Assembly: GCA_003054655.1 (NCBI GenBank)
Contig: QAYZ01000016.1
Coordinates: 558,001 to 622,000 of the forward strand
Origin: Spartobacteria bacterium LR76
GTDB taxonomy: Bacteria > Verrucomicrobiota > Verrucomicrobiia > Chthoniobacterales > Terrimicrobiaceae
Length of the DNA stretch: 64,000 bases
Direction of reading: 5' to 3'
Both the position numbers and the translations under genes were made by a program. Each line of letters begins with the position of its first letter. Position 1 is the stretch's first letter. The notes below the pieces were generated by a model, which saw only the letters and a program-made list of their open reading frames with translations, was not told where the DNA came from and did no database searches. Of this stretch, positions 25,569 through 35,302 are shown piece by piece.

Positions 25569-27259
25569 GTGTACTTGACGACTTCCTCGATGGTGGTGAG
25601 GCCGTCGTAGATCGAGCGCAGACCGTCCTCGCGGAGGGTGGTCATGCCGAGTTCGATGGCCTTTTGCCGCATCACGACGCCGGGGGCGCGGTCGTTGATC
25701 ATCTCACGGAGCGGGTCGCTGATTTTCAGCAGCTCGTAGATGCCTTTACGGCCCTTGTAACCGGTGTTGTTGCAAACGTCGCAGCCTTTACCGAAGTAGA
25801 AGTTCTTGTCGCCGATGTCGTGTACCGACAAGCCGAGCGACTGAAGCACTTGCTCGGTCGGTTCATACGGCGTACGGCACGTGGTGCAGATGCGGCGAAT
25901 GAGTCGCTGGGCGAGCACGCACTCGAGCGAGGCCGAGATGAGGAACGGCTCGACGCCCATGTCCATGAGACGGGTCACAGCACCAGTCGAGTCATTCGTA
26001 TGGAGCGTCGTAAAGACGAGGTGACCTGTGAGCGAGGCCTGGATGGCGATCTGGGCCGTCTCGGTATCTCGAGTCTCTCCCACGAGGATGCGGTCCGGGT
26101 CCTGACGAAGGAAGGCGCGCAGGATGCGGCCAAAGGTCATGCCGATGGCTTCATTGATCGGAACCTGGATGATGCCGTCGATTTCATACTCCACCGGGTC
26201 CTCTGCGGTGAGGAGCTTGGTGTCGATCGTGTTGATCTTGCGCAGGCAGGAGTAGAGCGTCGTCGTCTTGCCGGAGCCGGTCGGGCCCGTGACGATGAAG
26301 ATGCCGTTCGGCTTTTCGATGACCTCGAGGATGTAGTTGTAGATGTACTCGGGCATGCCGAGGCTCTCGAGATCGAGGTTCACGCTGGAACGATCGAGCA
26401 CGCGGAGCACCACGCTTTCGCCAAAGGCTGTGGGCAGAGTCGATACACGAAGGTCGATCTGCTTGCCGTTCACCACACGCTGGATGCGGCCGTCCTGAGG
26501 GAGGCGGCGCTCGGCGATGTTCAGATTGGCCATGACCTTGACGCGTGAGATGACGGGCAGGGCCAGGTGGCGCGGCGGCGGATCCATCTCGTAAAGCGCG
26601 CCGTCCACGCGGTAGCGGATTTTGAACTCCGCCTCGAAGGGCTCGAAGTGAATGTCACTCGCGCGGGCTGCGATGGCCTTGTCGAGGATCAGGTCGACGA
26701 AGCGGATGATCGGCGCGGCATTGGCCTCCTGGGCGGCTGCCTGGGCATTGAACTCCTCTTCATTGCCTTCGCGAAGCGTAAGCTCTGCCGAGTCTCCGAG
26801 CTGCGAGAGGACGTCGTCGAGGCTGGTCGCCTCGGAGCCATAATACTCGTCGATCATCGCCCGTACCTTGGACGGCGGAGCGACCATGAGATGAATCTCC
26901 CGACCGAGGGCAAAGCGCAGGTCCTCGACCGCCTGGGCATTCATCGGATCGACGAGCACGATGTAGATCGTGTTTTGCGATGCTCCGATGGGCATCGCGC
27001 CGTGCAGACGGGCCAGGCCGCCGGGAATGAGGTGCAGGATCTCCGAGGCCCCGTCGAAGTGGGCCAGATCGGCGACTTCTGTACCGAGCGAATCGGCGAT
27101 CACCTGGTAAAACTGGGCTTCATTGAGCAGGCCGCTCTCGATCATCACCGTTTCGATCGGGCGATCCGTGGTGGCGACTTCCTGCACAAAGGAGTGGCCT
27201 GTTTCCGGACTCAGGTAGCCGGCCTCGACGAAGATGTCTGTGACTTGTTTGGCGTCCAT
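25565..27259 (-). CDS. GspE/PilB-type secretion or pilus assembly ATPase (copy 2)
   Basis: The 564-aa hexameric ATPase has an N-terminal MshEN/GspE-N region, then a RASDIHFEPFE N2 motif and Walker A GPTGSGKTTT near residue 330. It also has the Asp box (TAEDPVEYEIDGI), Walker B (DPDRILVGETRD), a His box (TGHLVFTTLHTND) and a tetracysteine zinc motif (CTTC, CDVC). It powers assembly of type II secretion pseudopili or type IV pili. Its ATG follows one base after the stop of the paralogue upstream. It may energise the Verru_Chthon pseudopilins encoded ~3 kb away, which is inference. Confidence 0.92.
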   Translation of the reverse strand: MDAKQVTDIFVEAGYLSPETGHSFVQEVATTDRPIETVMIESGLLNEAQFYQVIADSLGTEVADLAHFDGASEILHLIPGGLARLHGAMPIGASQNTIYIVLVDPMNAQAVEDLRFALGREIHLMVAPPSKVRAMIDEYYGSEATSLDDVLSQLGDSAELTLREGNEEEFNAQAAAQEANAAPIIRFVDLILDKAIAARASDIHFEPFEAEFKIRYRVDGALYEMDPPPRHLALPVISRVKVMANLNIAERRLPQDGRIQRVVNGKQIDLRVSTLPTAFGESVVLRVLDRSSVNLDLESLGMPEYIYNYILEVIEKPNGIFIVTGPTGSGKTTTLYSCLRKINTIDTKLLTAEDPVEYEIDGIIQVPINEAIGMTFGRILRAFLRQDPDRILVGETRDTETAQIAIQASLTGHLVFTTLHTNDSTGAVTRLMDMGVEPFLISASLECVLAQRLIRRICTTCRTPYEPTEQVLQSLGLSVHDIGDKNFYFGKGCDVCNNTGYKGRKGIYELLKISDPLREMINDRAPGVVMRQKAIELGMTTLREDGLRSIYDGLTTIEEVVKYT

Positions 27260-27260
27260 G

Positions 27261-28931
27261 TTAGTCGGAATCTGTCATGGTGGTGGTGATGACCTCCTCG
27301 GCGGTGGTCATGCCGGAGAGGACCTTGCGAATACCGTCCTCGCGGAGAGTGCGCATCCCGAGTTCGCGGGCACGGGCGCGGAGCTGGACCGTCGTCGCGT
27401 TGTTGATGATCATGTGCCGGACTTCGTCATCGATCTGGAAGAGCTCAAAGATGCCGCGCCGCCCCTTGTAGCCCTTGCCGCGGCAGGACTCGCAACCGTG
27501 CGGTTTCATGACGGAGGAGCCGGTGAGCTGGCCGGAATCGATGCGGAGAGTGCGGGCTTCGTACTCGGTCAATTCGGTCGGCTGCTTGCAGTTCGGGCAC
27601 AGGCGGCGGACGAGCCGCTGGGCGAGAGCTGCACGCACGGAGCTGGAGACGAGGAACGGCTTGATGCCGATGTCGACGAGACGGGCAATGGCGCCCGGAG
27701 CGTCGTTTGTGTGGAGCGTAGAGAGCACGAGGTGGCCCGTGAGACTGGCGTTGATGGCGATGCTCGCCGTCTCCATGTCACGGATCTCACCGATCATGAT
27801 GATGTTTGGTGCCTGACGCAGGATGGAGCGCAGAGCAGCCGGGAAGGTCATGCCGATTTCGGCATTCACCGGTACCTGGTTGATGCCGCTGAGCTGGTAC
27901 TCGACCGGATCCTCGACCGTGATGATCTTGCGGTCCGGCTTGTTCATGTAGTGCAGCGACGCATAGAGCGTCGTTGTCTTGCCAGATCCGGTCGGGCCGG
28001 TGACGAGCAGGATGCCGTCGGGCAGGTTGATCAGCCGTTCAAACTTGAGCTGATCGTCGGAGAGGAAGCCGAGGTCGGGCAGACCCAGCATGAGCGAGGT
28101 CTTGTCCAGGATACGCATGACGATGCTTTCGCCATGGACTGTCGGAATGCTGGATACGCGCAGGTCGAGCGCCTTCTGGCCGAGCTTCACCTGGATGCGA
28201 CCGTCCTGCGGGATGCGCTTTTCCGCGATACTCATCGAGCCGGACATGATCTTGAGACGGCTGATGATGGCGGAGTGAAGCTTCTTTGGCGGACTCTGCA
28301 TCTCCTGGAGCACGCCGTCGATGCGGAAGCGCACCCGGAACTTCGTCTCCAGCGGCTCGAGATGAATATCGGAGGCCCGGTTGTTGTAGGCCTCGAGGAG
28401 CAGCATCGACACCATCTTGATGATCGGTGCGTCGCCCTCCGTCGTCTCGATATCTCCCGAGTCTCCCAGGAACATCGTGTCTTCCTGGCCCGCATTCTCA
28501 TCGCCGGTCCCGTAGAAATCCTGGATCGCCTTGGAAATCGCATCGGGCGTGGCGCAGACGTACTCGACATCGCGGTTGAGGACGAAAGACAGATCATCCA
28601 TCGTCTGCATGTCCAGCGGATCGCTGACGGCGACCACGAGCGTATCCTCATGCAATGCGATAGGCACTGCGCGATAGCGGCGGGCATCGTCGACTTTCAC
28701 GATTTCAAGGACGTCCGGAGGCGGAGCGACGGCAGACAGGTCGACAAATTCCATCCCGTTCTGGGCGGCCAGAGTCCGGGTGATGTCTTCCTGGGTGAGG
28801 ACTCCGGCTTCGACGAGAGCTTTGAGCACGTTTCCGTCGTTCGCATTGGCGCGGGCGTCCTCGAGCTGACTGCCGGTGATCAGGCCGACATCCTGGAGAA
28901 TCTCAACGATGTAATCTTCGTTATGGGCCAC
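27261..28931 (-). CDS. GspE/PilB-type secretion or pilus assembly ATPase (copy 1)
   Basis: The 556-aa product is a clear paralogue of the next gene with the same motif order: RASDIHLEPLE, Walker A GPTGSGKTTTLYASL at about 315-330, TVEDPVEYQLSGI, APNIIMIGEIRD, GHLVLSTLHTND, and a CPNC/CESC zinc site. The start is GTG (28931). The two ATPase genes are separated by one base and must be co-transcribed. The usual PilT and PilC/GspF partners are not present next to them. Confidence 0.92.
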   Translation of the reverse strand: MAHNEDYIVEILQDVGLITGSQLEDARANANDGNVLKALVEAGVLTQEDITRTLAAQNGMEFVDLSAVAPPPDVLEIVKVDDARRYRAVPIALHEDTLVVAVSDPLDMQTMDDLSFVLNRDVEYVCATPDAISKAIQDFYGTGDENAGQEDTMFLGDSGDIETTEGDAPIIKMVSMLLLEAYNNRASDIHLEPLETKFRVRFRIDGVLQEMQSPPKKLHSAIISRLKIMSGSMSIAEKRIPQDGRIQVKLGQKALDLRVSSIPTVHGESIVMRILDKTSLMLGLPDLGFLSDDQLKFERLINLPDGILLVTGPTGSGKTTTLYASLHYMNKPDRKIITVEDPVEYQLSGINQVPVNAEIGMTFPAALRSILRQAPNIIMIGEIRDMETASIAINASLTGHLVLSTLHTNDAPGAIARLVDIGIKPFLVSSSVRAALAQRLVRRLCPNCKQPTELTEYEARTLRIDSGQLTGSSVMKPHGCESCRGKGYKGRRGIFELFQIDDEVRHMIINNATTVQLRARARELGMRTLREDGIRKVLSGMTTAEEVITTTMTDSD

Positions 28932-29051
28932 GGTGTGGGAGGGTGTCAGAGGAGGTTAGGGGCAAAGGTCCAAAATCACCGCGATGGCTTGCAGGGTCAA
29001 TGAACTTTTGCAGGATTGCGCCTCTTTCTTGTTGTTGGTAGGATCGTGCGG

Positions 29052-29675
29052 GTGTCCCTCAAATACAGAACCTACCTGATCTTTGGCGCTCCCGGCAGTG
29101 GCAAAGGCACTCAAGGCCGCACGCTTGGCTCGATCCCACGTTTTTTTCATTGCGCCTGTGGCGATGTTTTTCGCTCGATCGATACCCGCACGCCGCTCGG
29201 CAAGGCCTTCATAGAATACTCCAGTCGTGGTGAACTGGTGCCGGACGAGATCACCGTCCAGCTCTGGCGCGTACGCATCGAGCAGTGCGTCGATGCTCAT
29301 GAGTTCAAGCCCGACATTGACTTCCTCGTACTCGACGGCATTCCCCGCAATGTTCGCCAGGCAGAGCTGCTCGAGCCTTTCCTCGACGTGCGGACGATTT
29401 TTCATTTGAGCTGCCCCGATCGCGACAAACTGGTCGCCCGCTTGAAGAAACGCGCCATCAAGGACAACCGTCTCGACGATGCCAATGAAGAGGTCATCCG
29501 GCGGCGTCTCAAGACCTACGAGGAGGAGTCCAAGCCGGTGCTCGATCACTACGGATCGGATCTCATCGTGAATATCGACGCGATGGAGCCTCCGATCATT
29601 GTGTTGAACAAGATCCTCTCCGAGATCGTATCCAGCCGGCATAGCCCGGCCGAGTTCACCGAGCGGGGAAACTGA
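29052..29675 (+). CDS. Adenylate kinase-like nucleoside monophosphate kinase
   Basis: The 207-aa protein has the P-loop GAPGSGKGTQG near its N-terminus, a GDVFR segment for NMP binding, FLVLDGIPRNVRQAE (the DG(F/I)PR motif) and a C-terminal RRRLKTYEEESKPVLDHY segment. It lacks a long zinc-binding LID. It transfers phosphate between ATP and a nucleoside monophosphate, probably AMP; whether it is the main adenylate kinase is not known. GTG at 29052 with AGGA eight bases upstream is the best start. It is divergent from the ATPase pair. Confidence 0.8.
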   Translation: MSLKYRTYLIFGAPGSGKGTQGRTLGSIPRFFHCACGDVFRSIDTRTPLGKAFIEYSSRGELVPDEITVQLWRVRIEQCVDAHEFKPDIDFLVLDGIPRNVRQAELLEPFLDVRTIFHLSCPDRDKLVARLKKRAIKDNRLDDANEEVIRRRLKTYEEESKPVLDHYGSDLIVNIDAMEPPIIVLNKILSEIVSSRHSPAEFTERGN

Positions 29676-29741
29676 ACGAACCTCGGAAGAGAGCAAGATA
29701 AACGCTTGTTTGGGCGCTCCCAAAGCGGCATTCACACAGCA

Positions 29742-30689
29742 ATGTCGCAGTTGAGAATTGTCTTCATGGGCACCGGCGAGATCGGCGTGCCCTCGCTTCG
29801 TGCGCTGGTCGCCGCAGGGCATGAGGTGGTGGCGGTCTATACCCAGCCGGACCGGCCCGCCGGTCGGGACATGAAGCTGAGGCCTTCCCCGGTCAAACTT
29901 GCCGCGCAGCAGCTTGGGCTGCCGGTTCTTCAGCCGGAAAGGATTCGTCACGCGGCAGAGGTGGAGCAGTTGAAGGCGTTTCAGCCCGATCTTGCGATCG
30001 TCGTCGCTTACGGCCAGATCCTTCCCAAGTCTGTGCTGGAAACCCCAAGGCATGGCTGCTGGAACATTCACGCATCTCTGCTCCCGAGACATCGGGGAGC
30101 GGCACCTATTCAGGCGGTAATTTTAGCCGGAGATGCGCAAAGCGGGGTGACGATCATGCAGATGGATGAGGGGCTGGATACCGGGCCGATCCTCATACAG
30201 GAGGCATTTGATCTGCATCGCCACGAAACGGGTGGCTCGTTGCATGACCGGCTCGGCGAACAGGCCCCGGGCTTGCTCATGCGGGCAGTGGCGGAGTTTC
30301 AGGCGGGAACCCTCCAGCCGACCCCGCAGGATTCCGCGCTTTCCACCTATGCGCCGAAGCTCTCCCGGGAAAATGGCCGCATCGACTGGACGCTAAGCGC
30401 CGTGGAGATCGACCGGCAGATCCGGGCCTTCACCCCCTGGCCGGGAGCGTTTACGGCCATCGACCAAGGCGGGCAACCCGTGGTGTTAAAAATTCACCGT
30501 TCCGCTTTGGCCAGAAAACTCCGGGGCGAACCGGGTACGGTCCTCAAAGCGGACCGGAGAGGGATCCTGGTGGCGGCGGGCGAGGGCGGGATACTGCTTC
30601 TCCAGGTCCAGGCACCGGGAGGGAAGCGGCTTGCGGCTCACCAATATTTGCTGGGCCACCCGTTGCCGGTCGGGAGCCGCCTCGGCTAA
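29742..30689 (+). CDS. fmt: Methionyl-tRNA formyltransferase
   Basis: The 315-aa enzyme formylates initiator Met-tRNA using 10-formyl-THF. Visible are the N-terminal RIVFMGTGEIGVPSL, the catalytic NIHASLLPRHRGAAPIQ segment with its Asn/His pair, and the Asp in TIMQMDEGLDTGP. The C-terminal anticodon-arm domain contains RAFTPWPGAFT. ATG at 29742 matches the family start. It precedes pyrH by 73 bp on the same strand. Confidence 0.95.
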   Translation: MSQLRIVFMGTGEIGVPSLRALVAAGHEVVAVYTQPDRPAGRDMKLRPSPVKLAAQQLGLPVLQPERIRHAAEVEQLKAFQPDLAIVVAYGQILPKSVLETPRHGCWNIHASLLPRHRGAAPIQAVILAGDAQSGVTIMQMDEGLDTGPILIQEAFDLHRHETGGSLHDRLGEQAPGLLMRAVAEFQAGTLQPTPQDSALSTYAPKLSRENGRIDWTLSAVEIDRQIRAFTPWPGAFTAIDQGGQPVVLKIHRSALARKLRGEPGTVLKADRRGILVAAGEGGILLLQVQAPGGKRLAAHQYLLGHPLPVGSRLG

Positions 30690-30762
30690 GGCGTAATCCG
30701 CACGGGCGTACATACATTTGCCTTCCCTTGCCGCCTCGGATGCGTTTTTATCCGCGCAGTCC

Positions 30763-31494
30763 ATGTCCACCAATCCTCGCTACAAGCGTGTTGTTTTAAA
30801 AGTCAGCGGCGAGGCACTCCGGGAGCCCGGAAGCCGCGACAACATCTCACCTCAGATCGTCCAGTCGATCGCCTCGCAAATTCGCGAGGTTAAAGAACTT
30901 GGCGTCGAACTCGCCATCGTCATCGGAGGGGGGAATATCTGGCGCGGCCTCGCAGCCAGCCATCGCGGGATGAACCGCGCCACCGCCGACTACATGGGCA
31001 TGCTCGCCACGGTCATCAATGGTCTCGCTCTCATGAGCGCCCTGGAGGATCTGGGGGTCACGGTGCGAGTGCAGACAGCCATCGAGATGAACAACGTGGC
31101 CGAGCCATTCATCCTTCGCCGGGCCACCCGCCACCTCGAGCTGGGACACATCGTGATTTTCGTCGCAGGCACCGGCAACCCGTTTTTCTCCACCGACACG
31201 ACGGCGGCGCTGCGTGCGAACGAGATCGGCGCAGAGGTCATCCTCAAGGCCACCAAGGTCGACGGCATCTACGACCGCGATCCCATGTTGCACAAGGATG
31301 CCGTGCGCTTCGACCACATCACCTACGGAGAGGCTCTGTCCCGCCGCCTTCAGGTGATGGATTCCACCGCTTTTAGCCTTTGCATGGACAATCGGATGCC
31401 CATCATCGTATTGGACATGAACAAGCCCGACAATATCCGCCAGGCCGTCCTCGGCGTGAACGTCGGCACCCTAGTCTCCGATAAACAAGTATGA
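30763..31494 (+). CDS. pyrH: UMP kinase
   Basis: The 243-aa amino-acid-kinase-fold enzyme phosphorylates UMP. Typical motifs are [12 protein letters not shown] at the start, [11 protein letters not shown], the [11 protein letters not shown] phosphate loop and [13 protein letters not shown]. The ATG at 30763 is preferred over an upstream start at 30718. Its stop overlaps frr by ATGA, the common bacterial pyrH-frr arrangement; rpsB and tsf are not adjacent here. Confidence 0.96.
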   Translation: MSTNPRYKRVVLKVSGEALREPGSRDNISPQIVQSIASQIREVKELGVELAIVIGGGNIWRGLAASHRGMNRATADYMGMLATVINGLALMSALEDLGVTVRVQTAIEMNNVAEPFILRRATRHLELGHIVIFVAGTGNPFFSTDTTAALRANEIGAEVILKATKVDGIYDRDPMLHKDAVRFDHITYGEALSRRLQVMDSTAFSLCMDNRMPIIVLDMNKPDNIRQAVLGVNVGTLVSDKQV

Positions 31495-32051
31495 GTCTCG
31501 AAGAAGCCATTTTTGAATCAGAAACCGGCATGGACAAAGCCGTGGAGTTCATGCTCCACGAGTTCGCAGCCATCCGCACCGGCAAGGCATCTCCCGCCTT
31601 GGTCGAAAATCTCGATGTTGATGCCTACGGCAGCCAGATGAAGCTGAAGCAGCTCGCTCTCATCTCTGCGCCGGAGCCGCGTTTGCTCGTCATCCAGCCA
31701 TTTGACGCATCGACGGTCCGCGACATCGAGCGCGCCATCAATGAATCCAAGATCGGCATCACCCCGGCGGTTGACGGGAAGCTGATTCGCATCCCGATCC
31801 CGGAGCTTTCCGAGGAGCGCCGCCGCGACCTGGCCAAGACAGTCAAGTCGCTGGCCGAGGATGCCCGCGTCCGTGTCCGCGCCTGTCGCCGCGAGGCAAT
31901 GGAAGCGGCCAAGAAGCTGCAGAAGGATGGCAAGCTGACGGAAGACGATCTCCGCGTCGCCGAGGCAGACATCCAGAAGATGACCGATAAATACGTGGCT
32001 TCCGTCGACAAGCATGTCGAGACGAAGGAAGCCGAGTTGATGAAGATCTGA
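31491..32051 (+). CDS. frr: Ribosome recycling factor
   Basis: A 186-aa protein of normal length for RRF, with [38 protein letters not shown] and [20 protein letters not shown]. It splits post-termination ribosomes together with EF-G. Translation is coupled to pyrH through an ATGA overlap, and its stop overlaps the next gene by TGATG. Confidence 0.97.
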   Translation: MSLEEAIFESETGMDKAVEFMLHEFAAIRTGKASPALVENLDVDAYGSQMKLKQLALISAPEPRLLVIQPFDASTVRDIERAINESKIGITPAVDGKLIRIPIPELSEERRRDLAKTVKSLAEDARVRVRACRREAMEAAKKLQKDGKLTEDDLRVAEADIQKMTDKYVASVDKHVETKEAELMKI

Positions 32052-32530
32052 TGAAGCGCGTACTCCTCGCTCTTGCCGCATTGGTGGCGCTGGCTGCTCC
32101 GGTCTCTGCCGAAGTCGTGCGTCCTGCGCCTTTGATCCAATGGATTGACTCCACCGGGAAGGCCCAGAGCACGGCGTCCTTCAAGGGGCAGCCCATCGTG
32201 ATCGTCATTGCGCCATCGCCGAGGAGCTGGGCTTTCCGCGCCCAGGTGGGACAGTTGCAAAAGATGTACCAGCGCTTTGCCGCCGAGAAGATCATCTGCG
32301 TGGCCGCTTTCACCCAGGAGCCTGGGCTCATCCGGTCCAATATCCCCTTCGCCGTGGCCTCGGATGGACCGCGTGCGGGGTATGATTTCCAGGCGGGACC
32401 CAAGATCACGGTAGCCGTGATCGGCCGGGATGGTAATCTCGACTATTCGGGCAACCGTGTCGTACCTGCCCAGCGGATTTTCGATATCGTTCGCAATTCC
32501 TACGACGTGCAGCAGTCCATGCGCCGTTGA
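32051..32530 (+). CDS. Secreted thioredoxin-fold-like hypothetical protein
   Basis: The 159-aa product has a signal peptide (KRVLLALAALVALAAPVSA). The mature part looks peroxiredoxin/thioredoxin-like (STASFKGQPIVIVIAPSPRSW, then QLQKMYQRFAAEKIICVAAF) but has no CxxC; only one cysteine remains. It is co-transcribed with frr (TGATG overlap) and followed by a strong terminator. Function is unknown; a structural or chaperone role is possible. Confidence 0.55.
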   Translation: MKRVLLALAALVALAAPVSAEVVRPAPLIQWIDSTGKAQSTASFKGQPIVIVIAPSPRSWAFRAQVGQLQKMYQRFAAEKIICVAAFTQEPGLIRSNIPFAVASDGPRAGYDFQAGPKITVAVIGRDGNLDYSGNRVVPAQRIFDIVRNSYDVQQSMRR

Positions 32531-32540
32531 TATCCTTTAG

Positions 32541-32567
32541 GGAAGCGCTGATTTAGACAGCGCTTCC
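32541..32567. terminator. Bidirectional hairpin between frr operon and PBP gene
   Basis: GGAAGCGCTG pairs perfectly with CAGCGCTTCC around loop ATTTAGA, and ATCCT/AGGAT flanks extend the stem. It lies between convergent genes, 10 bp after the operon's last stop, though it lacks a long T-run. Confidence 0.75.
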
Positions 32568-32625
32568 TTAGGATGGATCAGATTCCACCTGCAGCCATTG
32601 CTCGGCGGCTATATCTCAATCCGCC

Positions 32626-34533
32626 CTATCGGCCCGCCTCGATGATATCGACCCAGATGGGGAGGGCGAGTTCCGCGCCCGTTCCGCCCGGCATGATTTT
32701 CTCCGGGGCGTCAAATCCCACCCACACGCCGCAGGTCATCTGGTCGTCAAAGCCGAGGAACCAGGCGTCCTGGTAATCATTGGTCGTTCCGGTTTTCCCG
32801 GCGGCCCGATGTCTCAGCCCCAAGGCTCGCGAGCGAGCTGCCGTCCCTCGGATGAGGACATCCTCCATGATGGCCGAGGTCATGCGTGCAGAAGACTCCG
32901 ACAGCACGGGTACGCTTGCCTTGGTCGCCCGGTAGATCACGGTGTTGTCGGCATCGACGATTTTATCGATGAGATATGGCTGAAGCTTGGTCCCGCCGGT
33001 GGCAAAGACAGTATAGGCTGCGGTCATATCCTTGAGTGTGGCCTCAAAGGAACCGAGGCAGATCGAAGGGTAGCGTGGCGGGTTGGCGGCTATACCGGCG
33101 CGGATGATGCAGTTTGCGATGTTGTCGAACCCGGCGATTTTGCCGATCCGTACCGACATGGTGTTGCGGGAAAGTACCAGTCCATCGGCTGCCGGAAGCA
33201 ATCCGCGGTAGGTGTTGTCGGAGTTTGAGGGATTGTATTTACGAAATGCGGCAGGCAAATCTCCCGGCCCGAGCCGGTTGTCATTGATCGGGTCGCCGGG
33301 GTGGAGTCCCGCCTCGAACGCCTTCGCGTAGACGAAGGGCTTGATCGACGAGCCGACCTGGCGCTGGCCGAGGATGGCTCGGTTGAATTTGCTGTACTCG
33401 TAGTCCCTGCCGCCGACGATGGCCCGTATGCCGCCGCTGCGATTGTCCACGGCTAGGGCTGCCGCCTGGAGAAAAGGCGAGGCGGCGAGGCTGGCGATTT
33501 CTTCGTTTGTCAGAGCGCGAAACGCCTTATGTTTGAATGCGGAATCCTTCTCGATTTCGCCAAGCCGTTGCTTGACCGCTCTCTCCGCGGCCTTTTGCAG
33601 GTCGCTGTCGATCGTGGTGTAAATCTTGAGACCGCCCTCGTCGAGTTGGTCCTGATCGATGACAAGCTGCAGGTCTCTTACGATGGCGTCCATTGCCCAG
33701 TTTTCCTGCGGGGTGGAGCGGGGCCGGGGACCGGCAACGACCTTGGTGGCGAGGGCCGTCTGATACTGCGCCTGGTCGATGTACCCGAGCTTCAGCATGC
33801 GGCCCAGTACCGTATTGCGCTCACGTGTGGCCCGCTCCGGGTCGTTGAAAGGAGAGAATCGATTGGGGCTGCGGATCAGCCCCGCCAAAAGCGCAGCCTC
33901 TGCGACCGTCATGCGGGAGGCGGGCTTGCCGAAATAGGCCTGGCTTGCGGTCTCGACTCCGTAATACCCGCTGCCGAAATAGATCCGGTTCATATAAGCC
34001 TCGAGGATCTGTTCTTTCGTCAATTCGGTCTCGATGCGGTAGGAAAGCGCCGCCTCGATCATCTTGCGATGGAAGTTTTTTCCCCCCAGGGGAAAGCTAT
34101 TGCGTGCGAGCTGCTGGGTCAGGGTGCTGGCCCCTTCCTTCAGCCGGAAGCCGCCGAGGAAGTTTCGCACCACAGCCCGGGCGATTCCCAGCGGGTCGAT
34201 GCCATGATGATAATAGAAACGCGTGTCTTCCCGCGCCAGGAGCGCATTGACGAAATCATTCGATATCTTGTCGAACGGCACGACGATGCGATTCTCTCCC
34301 GCCAGACGGCTGTAAAACTTGCCGTCCCTGTCGTATACAGCCGAACGTTGCCGCATATCGCTGATCGTGCGGAGGTCGAAGGTCAGCGCCCATGCGTAAT
34401 ACCCCAGCAAAACCACGGCGGCGAGGAGCAGCAAAAGCACGCCGGACTTGACTCCCAGCCAGAATAATCCGCCCAGACAGCCCTTCTTTTTCTTCGGGGG
34501 AGTTTTCTTGGATGGACGACGGGATTTCGACAC
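32626..34533 (-). CDS. Class A penicillin-binding protein (PBP1A-type)
   Basis: The 635-aa bifunctional peptidoglycan synthase has a basic cytoplasmic tail and one membrane helix (about 25-50). A GT51 glycosyltransferase domain follows (AREDTRFYYHHGID, STLTQQLARN, EAYMNRIYFG). The transpeptidase domain carries SSIK in the SxxK position, SRN and KTGTT. It polymerises and cross-links peptidoglycan at the membrane. The protein ends shortly after the transpeptidase domain. The adjacent trmD gene is divergent. Confidence 0.93.
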   Translation of the reverse strand: MSKSRRPSKKTPPKKKKGCLGGLFWLGVKSGVLLLLLAAVVLLGYYAWALTFDLRTISDMRQRSAVYDRDGKFYSRLAGENRIVVPFDKISNDFVNALLAREDTRFYYHHGIDPLGIARAVVRNFLGGFRLKEGASTLTQQLARNSFPLGGKNFHRKMIEAALSYRIETELTKEQILEAYMNRIYFGSGYYGVETASQAYFGKPASRMTVAEAALLAGLIRSPNRFSPFNDPERATRERNTVLGRMLKLGYIDQAQYQTALATKVVAGPRPRSTPQENWAMDAIVRDLQLVIDQDQLDEGGLKIYTTIDSDLQKAAERAVKQRLGEIEKDSAFKHKAFRALTNEEIASLAASPFLQAAALAVDNRSGGIRAIVGGRDYEYSKFNRAILGQRQVGSSIKPFVYAKAFEAGLHPGDPINDNRLGPGDLPAAFRKYNPSNSDNTYRGLLPAADGLVLSRNTMSVRIGKIAGFDNIANCIIRAGIAANPPRYPSICLGSFEATLKDMTAAYTVFATGGTKLQPYLIDKIVDADNTVIYRATKASVPVLSESSARMTSAIMEDVLIRGTAARSRALGLRHRAAGKTGTTNDYQDAWFLGFDDQMTCGVWVGFDAPEKIMPGGTGAELALPIWVDIIEAGR

Positions 34534-34581
34534 GGGCTTGCAGGACGCTCGGGATTATAAGAGGAATCATGCCCTTCTGCC

Positions 34582-35250
34582 TTGAAAATCCAAATACTTA
34601 CGATTTTTCCTGCCATGTGCCGCGGTCTCCTTGAGGGAAGCATCCTCAAGCGTGCCCAGGACAAGGGCCTTGCCGAGCTTGAGGCGATCGACTTGCGCCA
34701 GTGGGCGATCGACAAGCATCGCACCACGGACGACACGCCCTACGGCGGCGGACCGGGCATGGTGATGAAGGTCGAGCCAATCTACCGGGCGCTGGAAGAG
34801 CTTCGTACTCCAGAGACCAAGGTCGTGCTCATGACCCCGCAGGGGCGTCCTTTTCAGCAGCGTATCGCGGAGGAGTACCGCGAGGTTTCGCATATCATCA
34901 TGATCTGCGGTCATTACGAAGGGGTCGACCAGCGGGTGGCCGATCATCTGGTCGATGATGAAATCTCCATCGGCGACTATGTTCTGACCAATGGCGCACT
35001 GGCGGCTCTGGTGGTCACCGATGCCATCGTCCGCCTCATCCCGGGCGTGCTCGGAGATGCCGATAGCGCGGTGCAGGATTCCTTTTCCACGGGAGTGCTG
35101 GATCATCCGCATTATACTCGGCCTGAGGTATTTAATGGATGGAGTGTGCCGGATGTGCTCATGTCGGGAAATCACGCGGCTATCGAAAGATGGCGGCGGC
35201 AGCGTGCGTTGGACCTGACCCGCGAGCGCCGTCCCGACCTTCTTGATTGA
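34582..35250 (+). CDS. trmD: tRNA (guanine-N1)-methyltransferase
   Basis: This 222-aa SPOUT methyltransferase makes m1G37 in tRNAs. Conserved are the start [40 protein letters not shown] (knot) and [15 protein letters not shown]. The start is TTG at 34582, since the family N-terminus begins exactly there and the nearby ATG is out of frame. TrmD usually sits with rpsP-rimM-rplS; here it stands alone, 52 bp before the citramalate synthase gene. Confidence 0.95.
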   Translation: MKIQILTIFPAMCRGLLEGSILKRAQDKGLAELEAIDLRQWAIDKHRTTDDTPYGGGPGMVMKVEPIYRALEELRTPETKVVLMTPQGRPFQQRIAEEYREVSHIIMICGHYEGVDQRVADHLVDDEISIGDYVLTNGALAALVVTDAIVRLIPGVLGDADSAVQDSFSTGVLDHPHYTRPEVFNGWSVPDVLMSGNHAAIERWRRQRALDLTRERRPDLLD

Positions 35251-35302
35251 GGCCGGGCATTGCGTCCAGCCGATCGGTATCATATACTGGTCGTCTTTTC
35301 CA

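Noticed and set aside
27234-29003. 589-codon frame antisense to the ATPase
   Set aside because: The ATPase has all Walker and zinc motifs; this frame has none.
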